Numbered from the stretch's first letter, positions 51,603-60,017 are shown. The stretch: 64,000 nucleotides of DNA from Jeotgalibacillus salarius (GCF_004405125.1 NZ_SORX01000003.1:62001-126000), one strand, 5' to 3'. The notes: a model not told the origin generated them from the letters alone. Numbers and translations: made by a program.

Positions 51603-52307
51603 TTAATCAATCTTTTTTTCTCCATGAACATTCAGGAACTTTTCAAGTATCGGCTGAAAGCGATTGTGGCTTTGTTCAACATATCCCGGATCCGCTCTCG
51701 GACCTTCCATATCTACTGTTTTGTCACGCTTTTCAATTTCCTGATCATCATGATCGATCAGATTCTGAATTCCGTTGACTGTCATTTCCGGATGGAACTG
51801 AAATGCCAGAATATGGTCCGTGTAGAATCCCTGAACTGGTGTCAGTTCGGACTTACCAACAGGTTTCGTGCCTCCTGGCAAATCATAAATATCGCTATGC
51901 CAATGAAAAAGCGGAATGTTCAATTGATCCACATCGAAATCTTCAAGAAAAGAGGTATGCCAATTCAGTTCTGCCCATCCCATTTCATACTTTGGCAACG
52001 AAGAAACTTCTGTTCCGAGAATATGAGCAATCAGCTGTGAACCAAGACAAATTCCCATCACTTTTCTTTTGTCGTTGATTGCTTTTTCAATATAATTAAC
52101 TTCTTGTTGCATCCAATCCGTTTCAGGAAGCTCCTGGACACTCATCGGGCCGCCCAGGATGACGAGTACATCCTGATCTTTTAACACAGGATAATCGTCA
52201 GGATTTTTTGCATCTATATAATGGAGCTCACAGTCCCACGCTTTTGACCATTCCTCAAGATAACCTGCATTGTCATACCATATATGTTGAAGGCAAATAA
52301 ACCTCAT
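51603..52307 (-). CDS. Class I glutamine amidotransferase-like protein
   Basis: A 234-residue GATase1 (GuaA/YfeJ-like) protein. Oxyanion 'LGGPMSVQE', nucleophile Cys87 in 'GICLGSQLIAH', and His172/Glu174 in 'FQFHPEMTV' complete the triad. Stand-alone members hydrolyse glutamine or gamma-glutamyl compounds; the partner synthetase is not visible. Ribosome site AGAGGA. It is the third of three tandem minus-strand genes (EF-G binder, DUF4003, this) with short gaps. Confidence 0.87.
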   Translation of the reverse strand: MRFICLQHIWYDNAGYLEEWSKAWDCELHYIDAKNPDDYPVLKDQDVLVILGGPMSVQELPETDWMQQEVNYIEKAINDKRKVMGICLGSQLIAHILGTEVSSLPKYEMGWAELNWHTSFLEDFDVDQLNIPLFHWHSDIYDLPGGTKPVGKSELTPVQGFYTDHILAFQFHPEMTVNGIQNLIDHDDQEIEKRDKTVDMEGPRADPGYVEQSHNRFQPILEKFLNVHGEKKID

Positions 52308-52338
52308 TGTTCATTCCTCTTTCCGATGACCTCAGCCA

Positions 52339-53328
52339 TTAATTATTTGACGAACTTGCTGATGCTGCAGCTCCTGCTGACACTGCAGCAATCATCGCAG
52401 CCTGCTGTGCCTGCAGTATGGATTCAATCGTTGAAGCAAGACCTACATCCAGCACATTATTTTCTTCGACCTTCTTTTGCAAAACAAATCTTACTGCTGT
52501 CATAAAACAAATTTCTTTATGCCACTTAAAAGCCTTTACACTTACTAGCTGATCATACATTTCTTTTACTTCATTGATCAGTGCTGATGGTGTTCCTGCA
52601 AGTGCTAACACACCAACAATCGGAAGGTGATTCCCACGCAATTTAACTTTGTTTGTTTTCAAATCATCCAGCCAGGTTACTGTGTTTTGAACGAGCAGCT
52701 GTCTGTTATCCTGCCGCCCGTATGTAAGAATTTGTGATAAAAACTGACGATTGTTACCTTTAGCAAGAACAATATGAAGCTGATCGTAATAATAAGCCAT
52801 ATCATCCAGAAGTTCCTCTTCTTCTCCCTCTTCCTCTGCCAGCAGCACAGATAATGGATAATCTTCATGTGAAGTAAGGAAGAAATGCTGCTTCTTCATT
52901 CCGTTATACATATTTTTTGCACGTTTTACATGTTCGTCCATCTCTTCCTCTGTACCTGTTTCAAGAGAAACGTACAGGGCATAGGATGCAATATAGGCAT
53001 GAGGGCTTCTTGAAAATCCCTCATTAATTAACTTTTCATAAATGATCATCATATCCTCAAACGACTTCTTCGGGTCATCGAATTTCGAAATCAACAATCC
53101 TGAAAGCATCAGACGAAGATCTGCTGACTGGATATATGAAAATTGACTGGATTCATTTTTAATAAATTCATTTAATGAGATCAGTTTTTTGATATCATAT
53201 GGTTTTTCTGCATTCATCAGCTGTCCGGCAAGCATCATAAGTGAAGGATTACTCACCCGCCACCGGAATTTTTTTTTCAGTTGCTCATAAATCGAATGAT
53301 ATTGCTCCACCTGTCCCGTTATTTCCAT
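52339..53328 (-). CDS. DUF4003 family protein
   Basis: A 329-residue, largely helical cytoplasmic protein matching the DUF4003 family of Bacilli (function unknown). It reads as helical repeats: 'KKFRWRVSNPSLMMLAGQLMNAEKPYD' (fragment), 'DLRLMLSGLLISKFDDPKKSFE' (fragment), a very acidic run EEEGEEEEL near residue 165, and an Ala/Ser-rich tail after residue 300 (QQAAMIAAVSAGAAASASSS). No membrane segment. Ribosome site AAAGGGTG. Confidence 0.82.
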   Translation of the reverse strand: MEITGQVEQYHSIYEQLKKKFRWRVSNPSLMMLAGQLMNAEKPYDIKKLISLNEFIKNESSQFSYIQSADLRLMLSGLLISKFDDPKKSFEDMMIIYEKLINEGFSRSPHAYIASYALYVSLETGTEEEMDEHVKRAKNMYNGMKKQHFFLTSHEDYPLSVLLAEEEGEEEELLDDMAYYYDQLHIVLAKGNNRQFLSQILTYGRQDNRQLLVQNTVTWLDDLKTNKVKLRGNHLPIVGVLALAGTPSALINEVKEMYDQLVSVKAFKWHKEICFMTAVRFVLQKKVEENNVLDVGLASTIESILQAQQAAMIAAVSAGAAASASSSNN

Positions 53329-53369
53329 TTCTAATCACCCTTTTGACTTATTTTACTTTTTGTAAAGCG

Positions 53370-54002
53370 CTACACCTGATCAAGAAAAGCTTCAAGCCGC
53401 GCTGAGTCCTGGATCGCCTGATTACACTCTTTGCTGTCATAACAAATATACTGCCCATAGGATTTCAGTTCTTCCGATTCTCTGGGTTTATTTTGAATAC
53501 TGGTCAGCGCCACATCACCATAGCGATTGCATACGCCACAAATTCCCTTTCTTGCTGAAATCACGTACCTTCCCTGTATACCCTTTAATTCACCATTCTT
53601 AAAGTAGACGAAGTACTGTCTGCTCTGACTGATATCTTTCCACCCTAGATAGGTTAATGCCCGAAAATCGAACCTTTCCAAATCAGGTATGAATAACTTT
53701 TTCACCTTTGGAAAAAGCCCCCGCAAATCTGCTGGTGATACCTCCGGAAATGTTTTTCTGTAAGGTGTCAGATTCATCAGGAATTTTGTCCGTTCTTCTT
53801 CTGTTTCAAGTTCTGCAATACCCGAAATCAGCGTTTCCTGATCCGGAGTTAAATCTTGAAAAACATCATGGACCTTGGCTTCTGCAGCTTCCTTCACAGC
53901 AGTTTTCACACCCTCATCCGATGTCACAACTGCCTGCTTTTGCATACCAATAATTTGTGATTTAATGACATTAAATTGTTCGTTTGAGATAAATTGCTCC
54001 AT
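53370..54002 (-). CDS. FusB/FusC-family elongation factor G-binding protein
   Basis: A 210-residue two-domain protein: an N-terminal four-helix bundle (1-80) and a C-terminal domain with a four-cysteine zinc site, Cys155 and Cys158 in 'CGVC' and Cys187 and Cys193 in 'ICYDSKEC'. This is the FusB fold, which binds EF-G and frees ribosomes stalled by fusidic acid. 'FPKVKKLFIPDL' and 'LTYLGWKD' are family stretches. The gene looks like a resident chromosomal copy with neighbours of similar composition rather than an acquired element. Ribosome site AAAGGGG. Confidence 0.87.
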   Translation of the reverse strand: MEQFISNEQFNVIKSQIIGMQKQAVVTSDEGVKTAVKEAAEAKVHDVFQDLTPDQETLISGIAELETEEERTKFLMNLTPYRKTFPEVSPADLRGLFPKVKKLFIPDLERFDFRALTYLGWKDISQSRQYFVYFKNGELKGIQGRYVISARKGICGVCNRYGDVALTSIQNKPRESEELKSYGQYICYDSKECNQAIQDSARLEAFLDQV

Positions 54003-54195
54003 TGAAAAAGCCCCTTTACTTCATTTGAACTGATACCTTTGTATACAGCCTGAATTACCAAATAGTTTCACGAATCATTCACTTATTTATGCATATACCC
54101 CACTTTGAACAATTTGACGCATAAGGACAAGGTTGTCATTTTCTGTTTGTTGTATGTACACTGATAATAAATGAATTGAAAAGGAATGATAGACA

Positions 54196-55185
54196 ATGAG
54201 ATTCGGAGTAGTAGGAACAAACTGGATTACAGATACTTTTATAGAGGCTGTACACGAAGCGGACGATGCACAGGTAACCGCTGTATGTTCGCGGAAGGAA
54301 GAAACAGCACTTTCCTATGCAAATAAACATCAGTTAGCGTATACATATACTTCACTGGAGGCGATGTGCGAAAGCGGAGAGATAGACGCCGTGTATCTCG
54401 CTACCCCTAATGCCGTTCATCATGAACAGGTATTAACCTGTCTTGCTAAAGGAGTTCCTGTACTATGCGAAAAGCCTCTCACTGCCACAAAAGCTCTTGC
54501 TGAAAAGATGATTGATACTTCAAGAAAACATCATGTTCTCTTAATGGAGGCCATGAAATCTACTGCAATGCCTAATTTCCAACGAGTAAAAGAACTGATT
54601 TCTTCTATTGGTACAATCAGACAAGTGCGTTTCCAATACGGTCAATATTCTTCACGCTATGACAAGTTTAAGGCCGGAGAAATATTAAATGCATTTAAGC
54701 CGGATATGGCAAACGGCTCTTTAATGGACCTTGGTGTTTACACACTGTACCCGATCATTTCACTATTCGGGAGTCCGGACCGGATTCAGTCAGACAGTAC
54801 CGTTCTCCACACCGGCGTCGATGGACAGGGCTCAGTGCTGCTTTCATATGAAGGAATGATTGTAACTGCAAGTTATTCAAAAATTGCTGACAGCTTTCTG
54901 CCAAGCGAAATATCCGGGGAAAATGGCGCGATTCACATTGACCATATCAGCTCACCTGGAAAAATCACGCTCGTCACAAAACAGGGTACAGAAGACATGA
55001 CTGTGAATCAGAATAAGCCTCCTATGTCGTATGAAATTGAGGAATTTATCAAAACTGCCAAAGAAGGAAAAATCGAATCTTCTATTAATACGCATGAGAT
55101 TTCGCTGCAGACAGTGGAACTGATGGAGCATATCAGAAAGCAAAATGGCATTGTTTACCCGCTTGATACAGCAGATGGTGAATAA
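54196..55185 (+). CDS. Gfo/Idh/MocA-family oxidoreductase
   Basis: A 329-residue NAD(P)-dependent oxidoreductase. N-terminal nucleotide fold 'FGVVGTNWITDTFIEAV', the catalytic-lysine motif 'VPVLCEKPLT' near residue 95, and a C-terminal alpha/beta domain with 'GSLMDLGVYTLYPIISLFG' (fragment). Members act on sugars or sugar derivatives (for example inositol or deoxysugars), but the substrate cannot be told from this sequence. Ribosome site AAAGGAATGA; monocistronic with its own terminator. Confidence 0.88.
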   Translation: MRFGVVGTNWITDTFIEAVHEADDAQVTAVCSRKEETALSYANKHQLAYTYTSLEAMCESGEIDAVYLATPNAVHHEQVLTCLAKGVPVLCEKPLTATKALAEKMIDTSRKHHVLLMEAMKSTAMPNFQRVKELISSIGTIRQVRFQYGQYSSRYDKFKAGEILNAFKPDMANGSLMDLGVYTLYPIISLFGSPDRIQSDSTVLHTGVDGQGSVLLSYEGMIVTASYSKIADSFLPSEISGENGAIHIDHISSPGKITLVTKQGTEDMTVNQNKPPMSYEIEEFIKTAKEGKIESSINTHEISLQTVELMEHIRKQNGIVYPLDTADGE

Positions 55186-55199
55186 GTAATTGAGCAGCG

Positions 55200-55229
55200 G
55201 CAATGGATGGAGACGTCCATTGCTTTTTT
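55200..55229 (+). terminator. Intrinsic terminator of the Gfo/Idh gene
   Basis: GCAATGGA pairs with TCCATTGC around TGGAGACG, followed by TTTTTT. Confidence 0.85.
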
Positions 55230-55274
55230 GTTTTGGACAGGGATTATGGGCGAGGGCTGCGATGGCATGATTTG

Positions 55275-55470
55275 ATTGAATCATGTATGAAGTTAATTGG
55301 TTCGGCTATCTGAATAATTGATTAACCTCTCCGGATCATTGAACCATCTGTCTTAGGAATGACCGTTATTAATCCTTTTCCTGCATTTATTTAATCACTT
55401 GGAGAATTAATTGATTCACCCTTCCCGTTAATTGAACACAACCTTTCCAAGCTGCTCATTGCTTAACATC
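55275..55470. repeat. Array D: 21-bp-period units, consensus ATTGAATCAnC
   Basis: Units opening ATTGAATCA, ATTGGTTCG, ATTGATTAACC and ATTGAACCATC start at 55275, 55296, 55317 and 55338; a second phased run starts at 55389, 55410 and 55431 (ATTTAATCACT, ATTGATTCACC, ATTGAACACAA), with an isolated ATTGCTTAAC at 55458. Spacing within each run is exactly 21 bases. The other half of the unit is variable. It fills most of the 55231-55642 gap, where I see no gene. Confidence 0.75.
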
Positions 55471-55642
55471 TCACGAGCTTTTAAGTAACAAATATTACAT
55501 TCTCTTCAGTATAAAACTCCACTAATGCAGATACCCCCACTATGTAAGCGTTATCTGAATATCCCCTACCTATTTAACCCTTGTGTCATATTTGTTAAAA
55601 TGCTATGTTTTTAAAGGATTAATTTTAAGGAGGATTTACAAA

Positions 55643-56488
55643 GTGGATATAAAAAAGCTTAATGTTCGTGGACTATCTGCCGGTCTTTTAGCAGCTGTGG
55701 TTCTTGCCGGCTGTGGTTCTGATGATTCAGGATCGGAAGAAACAACGGCATGGGATGACATACAGGAAGAAGGCGTACTTAAAGTAGCAACTTCAGGTAC
55801 ACTTTTCCCAACTTCATATCACGAAAGTGAAACAGACGAATTGACTGGATTTGAAGTTGAGGTCGTAAAAGAGCTGGCAAACCGCCTGGATCTTGAAATT
55901 GAATGGGAAGAAATCGGTTTTGATGGTATGTTGACAGCTGTTAATACAGGACAAGTTGACTTAGCATCGAACGATATTGAAATTACTGAAGAAAGAGCTG
56001 AACAGTTTGCTTTTTCTACGCCAATTAAATACTCTTACGGCACAGCTATTGTCCGTGAAGAAGACCTTTCAGGTATTGAAACATTCGAAGATCTTGAAGG
56101 AAAACGTGCTGCCGGTGCAGCAACTTCTGTATACATGGATCTTGCACGTGATTACGGAGCAGAAGAAGTCATTTATGATAATGCCACAAACGAACAATAC
56201 CTTCGCGATGTATCTGTAGGTAATACAGATGTTATTTTAAATGACTATTACTTACAAACACTGGCGCTTGAAGCATTCCCTGACTTAGGGATTGTGATTC
56301 ACCCTGACTTACAGTACAGCCCGTCAGAAGTTGGTCTTGTTATGAACAAGGATAACGAAGAACTTGTAGAACAGGTCAATACTACACTTGAAGAAATGCT
56401 TGAAGACGGTACGATCGCTGAAATTTCAGGCGAATTTTTTGCAGGCGGGGATGTTACACAGAAGCCTGACATCGACTTTGAAGAATAG
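55643..56488 (+). CDS. Amino-acid ABC transporter binding lipoprotein (YckB-like)
   Basis: A 281-residue SBP_bac_3 receptor. A basic N-terminus (VDIKKLNVRGLSAG) and hydrophobic core end at the lipobox LAGC, followed by an acidic linker and the binding domain ('LTGFEVEVVKELANRLDLEIEW', fragment; 'VDLASNDIEITEERAEQFAFS', fragment). I start at GTG 55643, ten bases after AAGGAGG; the earlier ATG in frame has no ribosome site. It forms an operon with one permease and no ATPase. Confidence 0.86.
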   Translation: MDIKKLNVRGLSAGLLAAVVLAGCGSDDSGSEETTAWDDIQEEGVLKVATSGTLFPTSYHESETDELTGFEVEVVKELANRLDLEIEWEEIGFDGMLTAVNTGQVDLASNDIEITEERAEQFAFSTPIKYSYGTAIVREEDLSGIETFEDLEGKRAAGAATSVYMDLARDYGAEEVIYDNATNEQYLRDVSVGNTDVILNDYYLQTLALEAFPDLGIVIHPDLQYSPSEVGLVMNKDNEELVEQVNTTLEEMLEDGTIAEISGEFFAGGDVTQKPDIDFEE

Positions 56489-56513
56489 TAAAAAGTAGAA
56501 AGGAGCGGCCGCT

Positions 56514-57191
56514 TTGGACGGAATTCGCTGGGATTTATTATTTAACCCTGAACTTGCGTGGGAGTCACTTCCCTATGTCATGTCAGGGATTGGCTATACC
56601 CTGCTGATTTCAATTGTCAGTATGGCGGCCGGTCTGGTTCTGGGGTTTTTTATTTCGCTGGCAAGAACCTCAAAATTCGGCATTTTGAGCTGGCCTGCCC
56701 GTACATATATTTCATTTATGCGGGGCGTGCCCATTCTCGTAATATTGTTTCTCTTGTACTTTGGCATGCCTGTGATCGGGGTACAGATTCCCGCTGTTAA
56801 TGCTGCTTTAATTGCATTCAGTATTAATAGTGCAGCCTACATTGCTGAAATTATCAGATCTGCCTTATCTTCAGTGGATAAAGGACAGTGGGAATCCTCC
56901 AAAGCGTTAGGCCTAACTTATTGGCAGACAATGTATGGAGTGATTCTTCCTCAGTCAGTCAGGATCGCGATACCACCTCTCGGAAATGTATATGTGGACA
57001 TTATTAAGGCAACTTCTCTTGCCGCCATTATTACAGTGCCTGATATTTTTCAGCGTGCACGAATTGTCGGCGGACGTGAATTTGACTTCATGACCATGTA
57101 TATACTGGTAGCACTGATCTATTGGGGCATCTGCTCACTGATGACCATTTTCCAGAACTATTTAGAAAAAAGATATGAAGAATATCTGTAA
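56514..57191 (+). CDS. Amino-acid ABC transporter permease (YckA-like)
   Basis: A 225-residue HisMQ-type permease with five helices; 'TYISFMRGVPILVILFLLYFGMP' (fragment) and the ATPase-contact loop 'QWESSKALGLTYWQTMYGVILPQS' (fragment) are standard. It starts with TTG at 56514, behind AAAGGAG. It is the last gene before a strong terminator; no ATPase follows, so it must borrow one made elsewhere, possibly the cystine-type ATPase at 3456 or another GlnQ-like subunit. Confidence 0.87.
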   Translation: MDGIRWDLLFNPELAWESLPYVMSGIGYTLLISIVSMAAGLVLGFFISLARTSKFGILSWPARTYISFMRGVPILVILFLLYFGMPVIGVQIPAVNAALIAFSINSAAYIAEIIRSALSSVDKGQWESSKALGLTYWQTMYGVILPQSVRIAIPPLGNVYVDIIKATSLAAIITVPDIFQRARIVGGREFDFMTMYILVALIYWGICSLMTIFQNYLEKRYEEYL

Positions 57192-57239
57192 TGAATTAAA
57201 AAAGCTCAAAGCTAAGACTTTGAGCTTTTTTAATTCATT
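57190..57239. terminator. Bidirectional intrinsic terminator
   Basis: A very long perfect stem: 22 bases from 57190 (AATGAATTAAAAAAGCTCAA...) pair with those ending 57239, loop CTAAGA. It closes both the permease and the convergent MORN-like gene and includes parts of both stop regions. Confidence 0.92.
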
Positions 57240-57516
57240 TTTTATCCCGATTCGTAATTTTGTATTCTTCGCCTTTACTGTCATAGGTGATCCATTCTCC
57301 AACCGGGTCGCCGTTTTTAAAATAACCGGAACGCTTTTTCGTTCCATCAAGTCTGTACCACTCCCAGTAGCCATCAGGCTGACCTCCTGCCATCTTCCCT
57401 TTTGACCACATTGTTTTTCCATTTGCATGATACTTAATTGTGTAGCCATCAATGACTTCTGATTTCTTTTTCTTCACGCTGCTATTATTCGTCAGGTCAC
57501 AATTTTCTTTTACCAC
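57235..57516 (-). CDS. MORN-repeat-like protein
   Basis: A 93-residue protein, with about three MORN-type beta hairpins: 'YTIKYHANGKTMWSKGKMAGGQPDGYW' (fragment), 'YRLDGTKKRSGYFKNGDPVGEW' (fragment) and 'YDSKGEEYKITNRD'. Such repeats occur in YwqK-type proteins, sometimes labelled antitoxins; I see no toxin partner beside it, so that label is not justified here. The start is a GTG at 57516 behind AGGTGA. Confidence 0.75.
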   Translation of the reverse strand: MVKENCDLTNNSSVKKKKSEVIDGYTIKYHANGKTMWSKGKMAGGQPDGYWEWYRLDGTKKRSGYFKNGDPVGEWITYDSKGEEYKITNRDKK

Positions 57517-57623
57517 AAAATCACCTCAAGCTGGTTTTGCTTTTATATTAACATAATGACTTATCGATCATTTCCAAAAAAATAAGTATGGAAAAATGAA
57601 TTTTCCATACTTATCGTTTTCTT

Positions 57624-58622
57624 TTAAGATCCCATGAAAATCAGATAAGATACAACAAAATATCCCATTACAATCAATAGTGAAGGCAAAATATACGTAA
57701 ACGTTGAACGTGATTTCTTTTTCACAACTGAGAACATCACGAAGATGGATAAGATCGTTACACCAATCGCCGTGAAAATATGAGAATCTGACACCGCTGA
57801 AAGAATAGAACCGCCTCTGTAAAATACATCTGAACCAGCGATAATCAGCATATTAAAGATGTTACTTCCCAGAATAGACCCCAGCGCCAGATTAACATTT
57901 TTAAGTCTGAGTGCTACAAATACGGCAACCGCTTCAGGTAAAGAAGTCGTAGCAGCAATTAGGAAGCTGCCAACAAAACTTGATCCCAGGCCGGTTATCA
58001 CAGCAATTTGATCACCCATGATCGAAAGTACAGTTCCTGCACCCATGATCACGATCGCTGCAATAATGAATCTGATGACTGCCTGCTTCACAGTCATCGA
58101 AAAACCTGCAGCAACCTCTTTCTCCTCTTCAGGTGCAAGTGCGGCTTCCACACCCTTATTTTCAGGCAATTTACTAATAATAATCATGCCGACAACGTAT
58201 GCTCCTGCAATGATGAATGCATCAATTCCGATACCAAGGAAAGTGGCATCAATTCTTAAATACAGTGCAACAAGTGTCAAAAGAGTGAGTAATAATCCCA
58301 AACTTGCTGTATGCAAATGACTGTTACTTGCATCTAAAAACAGTCTTTTCTTCCTGAAAAACAAATCAAACCCTGCAATGATAAACAGATTGAATAAGTT
58401 TGATCCCAGCATGTTACCAATTGCAATATCCGGGTTATCAATGACAACCGCAGATAAACTTGTTGTCACTTCAGGAAGTGACGTTGCCCCCGCAAGAAGC
58501 AGCGTTCCTACCAGCATGCCCCCCATAGCTGACTTCGTACTGATCACATCAGCATAGGTGGATAATTTAATGGCCGCATAAACCGTTACAGCTGCAGCTA
58601 ATATAAACCAAACAAAAACCAA
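57624..58622 (-). CDS. CaCA-family cation exchanger (YrbG-like), under Mn riboswitch
   Basis: A 332-residue Na+/Ca2+-exchanger-family antiporter of ten helices built from two inverted repeats. The alpha-repeats are 'GATSLPEVTTSLSAV' (near residue 46) with 'GNMLGSNLFNLFIIAG', and 'ATTSLPEAVAVFVAL' (near residue 225) with 'GSILGSNIFNMLIIAG'. It starts with TTG at 58622 behind GAGGAGG. The leader is a yybP-ykoY riboswitch, which senses Mn2+, so the exported ion is probably Mn2+ (inference), rather than only Ca2+ as the family name implies. Its stop has no obvious strong terminator. Confidence 0.87.
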   Translation of the reverse strand: MVFVWFILAAAVTVYAAIKLSTYADVISTKSAMGGMLVGTLLLAGATSLPEVTTSLSAVVIDNPDIAIGNMLGSNLFNLFIIAGFDLFFRKKRLFLDASNSHLHTASLGLLLTLLTLVALYLRIDATFLGIGIDAFIIAGAYVVGMIIISKLPENKGVEAALAPEEEKEVAAGFSMTVKQAVIRFIIAAIVIMGAGTVLSIMGDQIAVITGLGSSFVGSFLIAATTSLPEAVAVFVALRLKNVNLALGSILGSNIFNMLIIAGSDVFYRGGSILSAVSDSHIFTAIGVTILSIFVMFSVVKKKSRSTFTYILPSLLIVMGYFVVSYLIFMGS

Positions 58623-58650
58623 TGATATTCCTCCTCAAATTCTCTTAACG

Positions 58651-58805
58651 AAAAAAGACCCTTTTATGAGCGCTCAGCAAATTGAGTACTCATAAAAAGG
58701 TCTTGCGTACTCTGCATATGCAGAGCTCAATGAACCGAGCAGGTAGTCTGCCGTAATGACGATTCATTAACCGTTAAGGTCGCTACTCCCCTTTTTAGGG
58801 ATATA
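58651..58805 (-). promoter_or_regulatory. yybP-ykoY manganese riboswitch with terminator
   Basis: The minus strand begins AAAAAGGGGAGTAGCGACC (about 58800), the invariant first loop of this class, and has the second conserved loop as CTACCTGCTCGG near 58745-58734. It is followed by a hairpin AGACCTTTTTATGAG...CTCATAAAAGGGTCT with TTTTTT (58714-58651) just before the exchanger gene. In this class Mn2+ binding prevents termination and turns on an exporter. Confidence 0.88.
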
Positions 58806-58849
58806 TTCGTTTATATTAATATACCATATCCAAAGTCTTTTGAAACCTT

Positions 58850-59290
58850 TTAAGATAATTCTTTTAATTGACCCTCAATGTAATCGCGGTCCTTCTTATT
58901 TTCAAGCTTGGCAGTCAGTACTTTAGCTTTTCTGAGCGCCTCTTCCGCTTTTACTTCATTCTCCAATAATTTGTATGCCCGGGCTAACGCTTCATAGACA
59001 AACACTTCATCAAACCCAGTTAAGCCGTATTCAAGATATATTCTTTCATTCGCTTCCGCGTATACAAGCGCCTGTCTGCCATCTCCCGCTCTTGCATAAG
59101 CGTGGGAAATCTGCCATTCACCACGGGACCAATTCACATAATCACCCGCAACTCCCCAGTGATAACGAGACGTTTGAGCAAGACGGATCATTTCAAGCGT
59201 TTCGTCCGTCGTTCTGTCTCTTTTATCGATTAAATCCCATGCTTGATTAAAGCATTGCACTGCTATTTTCTTATGTTCTTCCTTGTTCAT
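58850..59290 (-). CDS. Hypothetical helical protein
   Basis: I do not recognise this 146-residue protein by name. It is predicted all-helical with TPR-like spacing ('AVQCFNQAWDLIDKRDRT', 'ISHAYARAGDGRQALVYAEA', 'VYEALARAYKLLENEVKAEEAL', in parts), no cysteines after Cys13 and no membrane segment. Its start overlaps the uracil-DNA glycosylase stop region by 20 bases (59271-59290), with GGGGG as ribosome site, so the two are coupled. Confidence 0.78.
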   Translation of the reverse strand: MNKEEHKKIAVQCFNQAWDLIDKRDRTTDETLEMIRLAQTSRYHWGVAGDYVNWSRGEWQISHAYARAGDGRQALVYAEANERIYLEYGLTGFDEVFVYEALARAYKLLENEVKAEEALRKAKVLTAKLENKKDRDYIEGQLKELS

Positions 59291-59939
59291 TTTTTAACCC
59301 CCGGTCCTCTATCAGCTTTTTCAGTTTCACTAAATCTTCCTTCAATTTTTCATCCAGGCTTCTGTTGTAAAAGATCGCCGCCGGGTGGAAAGTCGGGAAA
59401 ATCTCATAGGCCTCTTCAGTCCATTTAAAACCGGCATCCGGATTTTCCAGGTATTGCACCGGCTGTTTCAGCAGTTGTCCGTGAACTTGTGTAACCTTCT
59501 TGTCTTTTCCTGCAAGTCTCTGTAGTCCAATGTTTCCAAGCGTCACAATAATAGGCGCATTCACATGTTTCACTTCATAATCTAATATAGGTGCATGCGC
59601 CTTAATTTCTCCGCCAGTAGGGGCGCGATTATATTTTCTTTTGATCATTTCGCCACTTTTACGGTCTTTCTTTTCTCCCCATTTATAAGGACGGCTTCTG
59701 ACCGCGCTTGTGATATAGACGTCGTCTCTCGTCAGTCCGAGGAAATCCAGCGACTGCATCAGTTCTTTGCCGGCTCTTCCGCTGAAAGGTATACCATTAT
59801 GTATTTCGGTTTCTCCCGGTGCTTCTCCTACAAGCATGATGACAGGATGATCAGGGCCTTCTCCATACACGAATCCTTCAACCGGATAGTTTTTGATACG
59901 TTCTTTCCCTTGCTTTGCAAGTGATTCAGGAATTTTCAT
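59271..59939 (-). CDS. Family-4-like uracil-DNA glycosylase without Fe-S cysteines
   Basis: A 222-residue uracil-DNA glycosylase-superfamily protein. Motif 1 is 'GEAPGETEIHNGIPFSGRAG' and motif 3 contains 'TFHPAAIF'; 'YITSAVRSRPYKWGEK' takes the place of the usual cysteine-containing segment. Family-4 enzymes normally carry four cysteines for a [4Fe-4S] cluster, but this protein has no cysteine at all. It should remove uracil from DNA, though the missing cluster makes activity less certain. Start ATG 59939, behind GGAGGTG. Confidence 0.85.
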   Translation of the reverse strand: MKIPESLAKQGKERIKNYPVEGFVYGEGPDHPVIMLVGEAPGETEIHNGIPFSGRAGKELMQSLDFLGLTRDDVYITSAVRSRPYKWGEKKDRKSGEMIKRKYNRAPTGGEIKAHAPILDYEVKHVNAPIIVTLGNIGLQRLAGKDKKVTQVHGQLLKQPVQYLENPDAGFKWTEEAYEIFPTFHPAAIFYNRSLDEKLKEDLVKLKKLIEDRGLKNEQGRT

Positions 59940-60017
59940 TAAAAGCACCTCCATGCTTTTTTATTTCCTTTCATATGTCTAATTAAAACCAGTCTTTTTA
60001 AAAAGTCTCGCGGGAAG

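Noticed and set aside
51549-52040. A 163-residue plus-strand open frame beginning at the Fur-like box
   Set aside because: Antisense to the amidotransferase with its complete Cys-His-Glu triad; no ribosome site in front of the start.
57235-57516. Labelling the MORN-like protein an antitoxin (YwqK type)
   Set aside because: No toxin-like gene is adjacent; neighbours are a permease and an exchanger, so the label would rest on family naming alone.
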